Shown piece after piece: positions 55,743-64,000 of a DNA stretch of 64,000 nucleotides. The stretch comes from Lonicera japonica (lineage: Eukaryota > Streptophyta > Magnoliopsida > Dipsacales > Caprifoliaceae): positions 31,734,122 through 31,798,121 of the forward strand of contig CM038470.1 in assembly GCA_021464415.1 (NCBI GenBank). Direction: 5' to 3'. Within the stretch, counting starts at the first letter, position 1; each line of letters starts with the position of its first letter. The notes below the pieces were generated by a model, which saw only the letters and a list, made by a program, of their open reading frames with translations, was not told where the DNA came from and did not search any database. The translations under genes were made by a program, and so were the position numbers.

Positions 55743-56511
55743 ATTTCTATATATGCGCATATATGTTGCTATATAATTTCAAGTTGTGTGGTTGATTCTG
55801 TGTCATGTGATTTTATTAATAATCCGATCTAGACTCATGACGGTTCTCTCTCTTCAAGTTCTCTCCCAATTTTCATGATTTTGTGGTATAATAATTGTTA
55901 CTAGCCTATAATTGTTCATGGAGAGTGGATAAAACCTATAATTGTGTGTGTATATATATATTAGGTGTAGTTAAATTATGCCATCATTAGGCGTGGTTGC
56001 TCGGAACTAATTGCTCCTTTGTTTTTTTATGTTGTGTTGTTTATGTTGATGATTATTTGGAAGAAAAAGTTTAATTCGTACTCCGTGATCATATAATTAT
56101 AGTAACTTTGCTTTGCAGGCCTAATTGAGTTATCTGAAGAATTAATTTATGTGTGTATATATACTTTTAATATATATATACCTACAATATTTCGTAACCC
56201 TTGCCAAATGTACTATTCACCTTTGAAATAAGCATCTTCAATCTCAAGCAGACAATTCTTTATCGTTTGTACACTTTCAACATTCAAAAGCCATTGCCCC
56301 TTATTATATAGATATGTACAACTAGGCTCTAGAAAACGGCTTCCTTCTTTTAACTATCGATAACTATCGAACAGGAGTAAATGGTTAAATTTTTTGGTGA
56401 AATTTAATGGAGTTGATCATGGACCGAAAGTGAGTGACTAAAAATCTAAAATTTCAATATGACATAAATATATGTATATGTAAGGTCCGTTTCTGGTACG
56501 GGTCAATCCTT

Positions 56512-56616
56512 ACAGATTGGTCCTTTTACGATGGTTTTCCGTCACAAAAACATTTGGGGGTGTTTTTTGTGACGCAAAACAGTCATAAAAAGGATGAGTC
56601 CGTCTGAACTGGTTCG
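56512..56616. mobile_element. Fold-back MITE near the methyltransferase gene
   Basis: tccttttacgatggttttcc and gtcacaaaaaca on the left pair with tgttttttgtgacgcaaaac and agtcataaaaagga on the right, leaving a loop of about ten bases. Flanking homology extends weakly to about 56490-56630. It would lie in the leader intron or promoter of the gene at 57468. Confidence 0.65.
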
Positions 56617-57467
56617 CATTTGAAATTTCCTGTGTATATGTATGTATGTAATGATATTCCTTCTTTCATGTGCCTTTTGCTTTTGCACGTTTAGGTGGGA
56701 GATTGATAATTAATTGCTTTTGATTTTATTTCGTCCCTTCTGTGACTTAGTGGAAAGATGGGACCTCATTATGTTGGGTAAATTTTACAGGAATTGGGCC
56801 CAACATCATGTGAAAATTATAAAAGCAATGTGATAAAGAAAGTATATTACTTCTCTAGTTGCTATCAGATTGCACACCAATCCTATTGAGGTTTGAAGTC
56901 ATTTTAATGGCTGCTTTTGACCTGTTCATCTGCATTAATAAATTCCCTCTTTTTCTGTGATTGTGAATGGTTATTCTAATTTGTTTTTAGCTTTTCACTT
57001 TCCTTTTTATGTCACATTCAATGGATTAATATGTTTTCCCATTAATAAATCCGTTAATTAATTGGCCCAGTACCTAGTTTTACTTTGGATTTTTTGCTGT
57101 GATTCACTGACTCTGTGTCATATAGTAGATTATGAGTTCGTAATTCTGAAATTTTCAATCAATTCAAATCCCTTTTTCCCGTGTTCTGTTTGGTGCTGTG
57201 AATACACCATAGAGAAATGAAAACCCTGTAATATTATGGCAGCAGTTCTTAGTCATTGAGTTTCTAATTTATCCTCTCTTTTTTCTCTGGTAATTCAACA
57301 AAGTGATGACATAAATTTTTTTTTTTAAATATATTTGGGAGGTTAAAAATTATACTCATTTTTATTGGTTCTAAAAATAGTTCCTCCCTGTATATGTGGA
57401 TATACTGATTGGAGGTTGGCCATGATGAATCGTCTTGCATCTGTTCAGGTAAGTAGATTCTGATACC

Positions 57468-60400
57468 ATGAAGAACAGAGAAGGAAGAACAACATTTCAA
57501 CCAGATAGAAATCCCAGGATGGTTCCCATTGCAATAATGTTTGTTTTGCTATGTGGGCTGTCATTCTATCTTGGTGGCATCTTCTGTTCTGAGAAGGACA
57601 GATATGAGGTTGAAGAGGTCACAAAAGCGCTCGAATCTGCCAAAAATTCTTCAGAACCCATTGATTTCCCTGAATGCAGCATCAATTATCAAGATTACAC
57701 TCCGTGTACAGACCCAAAGGTGCCTCTTTAAGTCTTAATATCTAATTTCATGGTGCTAAACCTCTTTTGGATTTGATAGTGTGAGATATACCAAGAAATA
57801 GCTTATACTGATTATGAATTGCTGGTATCGCAGAGATGGAAGAAGTATGGTCTTCATCGGCTTACTTTTATGGAACGCCACTGCCCTCCGATATTTGATA
57901 GAAAGGAATGCTTGGTTCCCCCACCAGATGGTTATAAGACACCGATTAGATGGCCTAAGAGCAAAAATGAATGTTGGTACAGGTAACATACCATGTTTCT
58001 GATTCTTCGCTTTATCCCAAAGATTTTATTTTTATTTTTATTAATTGGATTTGGTTTTGCTTTAATAAATCACGGGGTAATACCATATGGGTCTGGCTTA
58101 TTCAGGAATGTTCCATATGATTGGATTAACAAGCAGAAGTCTAATCAGAACTGGCTGAGGAAAGAAGGGGAGAAGTTCCTTTTCCCTGGTGGGGGTACTA
58201 TGTTTCCCAAAGGTGTTGGTGCTTACGTTGATTTGATGGAAAATCTAATCCCTGAAATGAAAGATGGAACTATTCGAACAGCCATCGACACTGGGTGTGG
58301 AGTAAAGTCTATTTTAGAGGCACTTCTTGTTATTTGCACAAGATTAATTATATGAAACATGCTTGAGATTTGTTGCTTGATAATTGTTTAATGTTGTATT
58401 GTGTGGCTTTATTGGAAGCCACATACAGTATGAGAAATTCTAATTACAACCTTGTTCTTGACTTGTTGCATGCCGTTTATTAACGGGTCACAGCCCTCAT
58501 CACTATGTACCACAACAGCAAATCCTAACAGACTTGTGTAAAAAAGTGTGTACACATGACCGCACATACAAAAATTAATACAGCAAAAGGTGTGTGTATT
58601 CTCCCTTCTAACTCTACAAATATAAACACATACATCAAACTAAATTTCAAACACTAACTTGACCAAAATAAATTTCCACCTAAACCAAATTATAACCCAG
58701 AATTAGGATGTATAAAGTACTGGATTTTACATTAGGAGAATAGTATTATGGCCATCATTCTACATATAACAATGTATACAGATTTTAGGGAGATGACAAA
58801 ATGGATCTTGATCTATACATGCAACTATGTTTGTATCATCATACCTAAGTACTCATGTTAGAAACTGCGTTTTCTAATGTGGGGCAATTGTTTAACATAT
58901 GTGGGCTAACAACTTCATTTTGGATGAAGACCTGTTGCTTGTTTGTGTCCAGCGTTAAGCTCACCATGGTGCACCAACATCTCCACCTTGAGTCTTTTAG
59001 CTGCTACTTTTGATTTGTCATTGTTCCACCTTAGACCGCTTAAATCCTCAAACCAGTGAATGGGATGATCTCTAAGATAGAACTGTCGGCTCGGAATCCT
59101 CAGTTACTAACACAGAAAAAAAATTACAACAAATAATCGGGTCCAAGGTGTAGCTTATGAGAAGAACCCTTAGAGATAAAGGTTGCTGTTGTTACGAACC
59201 AACTGATACTCTATATGATATATATCACAAGGTCAGATATTCCTTTGTGTACACTTTGGTGTATAATCAAGGAATAACCCACTAAAGTCATTACTATAAT
59301 GCCATTTCCACAAATCAAAGAGCAGCTGTCAGAAACAAATGTAGTTTGTGTGTAATTTTTTTCTACGTTAATCCACTATTGATTTACCTTGGATAGCTAA
59401 AAGTAAATGTACATTTTTTATAACCTAGAGACCTTAAAGTCAATGTCATCCTTCATGGTTTACCCCAAACTAATGAAGATAAAGAATGTTTCTCAGATAG
59501 AATATCCTCCAACTTGTTAATATATGCTCAATTAGTTTGGCATTCTTTGGTCAGAAGTGACATTGTTCAACCATTCAAGCCAGTGGTACTGTGAAATCAT
59601 GGAAGTATTTTATTGCTCTTGGTGGCCTCCGAGTTTCCAAGGTCCATTTTGTTTTTGCTCTCGCAGAGAAACACAATGGTGGAATAGGCTCCCTGTTACT
59701 ATCCCTCCCTAGACTCGTTTTTGTTGCCCTTGGATTTGTGGATGTGACAATGTTGGAGCAACTGTAATTGCCAATCTTCCGACCATTTCTATATTCAACA
59801 TGTACATGCTAGTGAAATTCGGAGCCAATAGATAAGTAGATCGACTGGAGTGTTGGTGCTCTCATAACAAGAAGCAAGATTAATTTTTTGAGGTTTGCAT
59901 AAGGTACACCTTACAGCAGGTTGTTATATTTTTTGTTTATTCATAGGTGTAATGGAGGAGCCAATTTGTGGTGGAGATGAGTGTATGCACAGTTATGTAC
60001 ATTAATGGTTGATAAGCGCTGATATTTGGGTGGAGCAGGTCTGTCATTGCGTGTGTGTCAGAGAGAGAGAGAGTTTTAGTGATGGTCTGTTTGGATGTTT
60101 GCAAATGAAAAATGGAAGGGCCTACAACTGGTACGCAGCATATAAAGGATTTCAGTAAAGGTATCGTCTTCTTCAAATCTTGTTAACTGTGTTGATCTGG
60201 GTCAACTTGAGGAATGTACTCTGCTATCTTTTTAGGTCGTAGTTGAGGTGGCGTGTGTAATTTACACTCCTTTATATGCTACACTTGCATAGGAAAATAT
60301 GGTTACAGGTTTATGAGAACAAGTCTTGTCCCTTAATTCTGTTTGTCCTGATTTTTGAGTACTAGTAAATTGCATACATTTTTCCTTAGTTGTGCTTTTA

Positions 60401-62933
60401 TATATATATATACTAAATTGCATGCAATCAACTCAAGTATGATAAAATTTATAATCCGTTCGTGATCTTAACTATATTTTAAAAACAAGCCTAATGAGTA
60501 TTTGAAATTATTATGTTTAGGTTGCTAGCTGGGGAGGTGATTTACTCGATCGTAAGATTCTAACAGTCTCTCTTGCCCCAAGAGATAATCACGAGGCTCA
60601 GGTCCAATTTGCTTTGGAACGTGGCATTCCTGCAATTCTCGGCATTATTTCAACGCAACGTCTTCCTTTCCCATCAAACTCGTTCGATATGGCTCATTGC
60701 TCAAGATGCCTTATCCCATGGACAGAATTCGGTATGTACTATCTCTCACAAGCCACAATCTGTGCTTAAAATGTGGATGCCATCAAAGTAGAATGGATAC
60801 TTCAAAATGTTTAGAAATGGAGTATGGGATGTGGCATTAATATGGTCCGTGTCCAATACATGTCCATTACGTCAAAATTAGCGGTTGACTTGTTCAACAA
60901 CTTTGAGGTTCCATAATTTGCCGCAATAACTTGGTATATCAACTATACGCTGGATACGAATCAATACTGCTAGGGACTGGACTTGTTTAGAGCAATTTAA
61001 AAAGTTTAGTTCTCAAGTTAAAAAATGTTCAAACATATTTTACATATAAACCATTGAAGCATATGTAAAAGGTAATTTGTTTCTCACCCATATTTGTATT
61101 TAAATCTATCTTTTCTCTTTTTAAAAAAGGGTAAACCCCAGAATTTATTAATATTACCGCAAAACAAGATTTGAGGGGGCTTGACAAACAAGATTAGGAG
61201 TTGACATCTAAAGCTATATCTTCTTTTTTATTTCAAAGAGCTTACCTCTCTTAAAGTAAAACAAGCTTCACTACATTACGAGTTAGCTTCTAAGTGCAAG
61301 AAGATCTTTCAACAAATAGATAAAGGAAATTACAAAGAGCGAGCGGGTCTGTGTATATCTCTTTTAGGCCTATCATCCACTGTTGACACTTGCTCAGCCG
61401 CCATTTGCTTATGGTAGGTACTTCCTTTTGTTTTTCTTTGAGATCACAAGTTGAAAACCAACATTTTGGTCCTTCATTGGAGTCAATGTCAATTCTACCC
61501 AACTTAGAACGCAAACGTTTTTGAAATTGTTTAAAGCTATGTCTAATGTTTTCTCAACCATCTACTGAACTACTTTTCAAGGCACTTGCTATCAGATACT
61601 GAGGATTGGTAAACTGTCTCGAATGTAATTTCAAATTTTCCTCATATAAAGAAATTTCTTCATGTCAGAGAATAAGTCATCGAAAAAATCAAGGGGAAAC
61701 AAAGTTTGACCCAACTTAAGAGGTGGACAAAGCAATGGCAGCCGGGGTCATCCCCAAGCAAATCTACATGTATATAAAGCTATCATTTGATACCATACTA
61801 AAATATTACTGTAAATAAGAATGTATATAGCATACTATATGGGTTTCTTTGACTTTGCCCCCCATTTTGTGAAATTAGGCTTATCCCCGTTTTCATAATC
61901 ATTAGACTTTGCTCCCTGCATGCGGGGGATCTTAGAATTAAACAACTAGGGGGCATTAATTCTAAGGATTATGTTAAAAAAGTTAGAATTACCCCCCCAT
62001 TTTTACGTAATACTTTGAGATTCCCCACAGGCAAGGGGTAAACTCTGATGATTATAAAATAGGGGGATACATCTAATTTAAATAGGGGGAAAGTTCAAAA
62101 GCCTTACTATATATTATTATATTGTTTCTTTGCCTTATCATAATTTTATTGCTTTCATATTTTCCACGTCGCATACCATATCATATAGGAACTTAGGGTG
62201 TCATTTGCTTGAATAGGATTATTGGATCATTTTCACTAATCTAAATCTCATTTTCAGGTGGGATTTACCTTTTAGAAATTCACCGTATACTCCGCCCCGG
62301 AGGTTTTTGGATCCTTTCCGGTCCACCGGTGAACTATGAAAACCGTTGGAGAGGATGGAACACTACCATCGAAGAGCAAAGATCCGATTACGAGAAGTTA
62401 CAAGAATTACTAACTTCGATGTGTTTCAAATTATACAACAAGAAGGATGACATTGCCGTGTGGCAAAAAAACTCAGACAATAACTGCTACAAGCAGCTCG
62501 ATACCCCCGACACCTACCCACCAAGGTGTGATGACGGCACCGAACCTGACTCGGGTTGGTACACCCCACTCCGCCCTTGTGTTGTCGTTCCAAACAAAAA
62601 GCTTAAGAAACTTGCACTAAACTCAATCCCGAAGTGGCCCGAGAGGTTACACGAGCCGCCAGAGCGAGTGCGTGATGTTCGAGGGGGAAGTGCGGGTGCA
62701 TTTCATGATGATGATGACAAGTGGAAGGCTAGGATTAAGCACTACAAGAAGTTGCTACCAGCTATTGGGACCGATAAGATTAGAAATGTGATGGACATGA
62801 ACACCAAGTATGGGGGTTTTGCTGCGGCTGTGATTGATGATCCGCTTTGGGTCATGAATGTGGTCTCATCCTATGCAAGCAATACACTTCCTGTTGTTTA
62901 TGATAGAGGCCTCATCGGTACTTTCCATGATTG
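57468..62933 (+). CDS. PMT20: Probable methyltransferase, PMT20/PMT21 clade (C-terminus beyond window)
   Basis: Exons 57468-57719, 57834-57982, 58106-58301, 60521-60731 and 62258-62933, all GT-AG and in frame, give 494 residues; about 100 more are expected beyond the window. Type II membrane layout: short basic N-terminus, one membrane segment (about 19-38), then a lumenal methyltransferase domain (PF03141). Motifs are [55 protein letters not shown]-binding AIDTGCG joined to [10 protein letters not shown] (about 193-209), [11 protein letters not shown] (about 256-266), and [25 protein letters not shown] and [10 protein letters not shown] follow near the end. Arabidopsis PMT20 and PMT21/ERD3 are the closest proteins I remember; PQPD-type N-terminal wording favours PMT20. 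Related proteins act in the Golgi on pectin and other wall polysaccharides, but the substrate of this clade is not established. The last base pair of exon 5 splits Trp of HDW. Intron 3 is 2219 bp, intron 4 1526 bp. Confidence 0.92.
58302..60520 (+). other. Large intron 3 of the methyltransferase gene
   Basis: Donor gga|gtaaag and acceptor gtttag|gttgct. Holds a gagagagagagag run near 60060 and a TA run at 60400. The open stretch 59937-60176 (-) has no domain. No element ends are settled. Confidence 0.6.
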
Positions 62934-64000
62934 GTAAGCTTTGATTGCATTTATAGTTTGTTTACATTGTTTGCATATTTGTGGGCCTCAAGTGCAATTT
63001 ATTTTTTCTGTGAGGATTGAAAGGTCCCTTTGATATAAAAGAATAAAGTGTGCAACATCATCTAATCATTCATACCAGATGCATTGAGGGGTTGTACCCA
63101 ACACATCAATTTTTATGGTATGAGTAACTGGTTGATGAAACCGGCATTAAAAAACCCATAGAGATGTATATATACATATATGACCCTTTTGATGAAAAAG
63201 ATGGAAAATGATTAGAGAAATAATTAAGTTTTATGAGAAATTGAAAAAAGAGATGAATGATTTGGTGAGATGTTCTCCATGTTCTATTTTTTCATGGAAA
63301 CATTTTCTTACCCCTTCTCGCCTAAGTAATGGATCTGTGGAAGAACCAAAGAAGTAATGGAACATCATACCAAAACATCTTCTCTTTTTCCAACTTCTCA
63401 TTAAATTATAGTTTTTTCAATCAGTTTTTAACCCTTTTTTTATCAAACAAGCTCATAGAAATTTTTTTCTTTTGGAAAAGGGTTTGAAGTTTTTTTAAGA
63501 AAAGATAATTTTTGAATTAGGGTATGGGGTGGGAATCCTCTGATAGGAATTGAACAACAATTAAATATTGAGATGTATATCAAGTAATTAAACACGTCGC
63601 AATAATTTAAAATAGAGAACACCAAGAAGTACGTGGTATCGGTGAATCACCACTAGTCCACAGAGAGCCAATTTCACATTTGAGATAACACCTGTCCAAT
63701 GTAAGGGTTACAGGAAATACACTATTTTACCCTTTAGCACAAGAGTTTACAGAATAAACTCTCTCAAAATAACCTTACAAGAATTCCCCACTCTCTCACG
63801 AGATTTCTGTTGCGCCAAACTGCTCACAAGCTCACTTGGTTTACCGAAAGAAGAACCGACACAAAAAAGCACACCCACAATAGATAAATAAGAAATAAAG
63901 TAACAATCGCACAAGACAAGGTTTTACCGTGGTGTCGGCGCAAAAGCCACTAATCCGCACAGATGATAGCTTCTATTGATAATTGGAACAATGAGTGATT
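62934..64000 (+). other. Intron 5 of the methyltransferase gene, running off the window, with LTR-like DNA
   Basis: The donor ttg|gtaagc at 62934 opens an intron of at least 1067 bp. From about 63590 the sequence changes character: ggtatcggtgaatcaccact, aagacaaggttttaccgtgg, ggcgcaaaagccactaatcc. This resembles the inside of an LTR of a plant retroelement on one strand. Its ends are not visible. Confidence 0.45.

Overview
This window is nuclear DNA from a flowering plant, almost certainly a eudicot: it is AT-rich, its genes are split by GT-AG introns, transposon debris is dense, plastid fragments are inserted, and two genes closely match plant-only families. I cannot name the species. Only two genes look intact. 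One is a MOT2-type (vacuolar) molybdate transporter at 36579-38356 (+, two exons). The other is a putative methyltransferase of the PMT20/PMT21 clade at 57468-62933 (+, five exons visible, C-terminal exons beyond the window edge). Everything else is repeats, transposons, gene fragments or sequence without recognisable content.

Layout. 1-1000: tandem repeat. 3.1-6.2 kb: degenerate retroelement-like DNA carrying a plastid trnA-rrn23 fragment flanked by a duplication of its target. 6.6-10.9 kb: one copy of a ~1.7-kb repeat whose inverted partner lies at 25.8-27.45 kb; the first copy holds two insertions, one a hAT-like element with a G-type lectin receptor fragment inside. 11.2-12.3 kb and 44.6-45.7 kb: inverted copies of one LTR-like repeat. 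14.2-18.4 kb: inverted copies of a tRNA-like repeat, with plastid ndhB DNA between them. 18.5-22.4 kb: two broken host gene fragments tail to tail, a DUF2921-like one (+) split by a hAT-type MITE and an intron-containing coiled-coil gene (-). 22.65-23.29 kb: solo LTR. 23.7-24.4, 48.9-49.4 and 49.65-50.4 kb: more hAT-like elements of the CCGAACC-rich type. 27.3-28.2 kb: three tandem units made of LTR plus flank, ending at a primer-binding site.

The most unusual content is a pair of related 5-6 kb transposons in opposite orientation, here called M1 (28818-33990) and M2 (41347-47369). Each has terminal inverted repeats, a perfect 8-bp target duplication and two convergent small genes (A and B) with conserved intron positions. 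Each also has clusters of short palindromes of the type CTCGGT...ACCGAG, in the intron of gene A and between the two genes. M2 also carries an OTU-protease-like coding region. A 240-bp MITE at 35466-35705 has similar ends and the same palindromes. Several palindromes differ from each other by paired changes in both arms.

The two intact genes are unrelated in pathway: molybdate supply for molybdenum-cofactor enzymes, and a Golgi-type methyltransferase linked in its family to cell-wall polysaccharides. No rRNA, tRNA or CRISPR feature is functional here.
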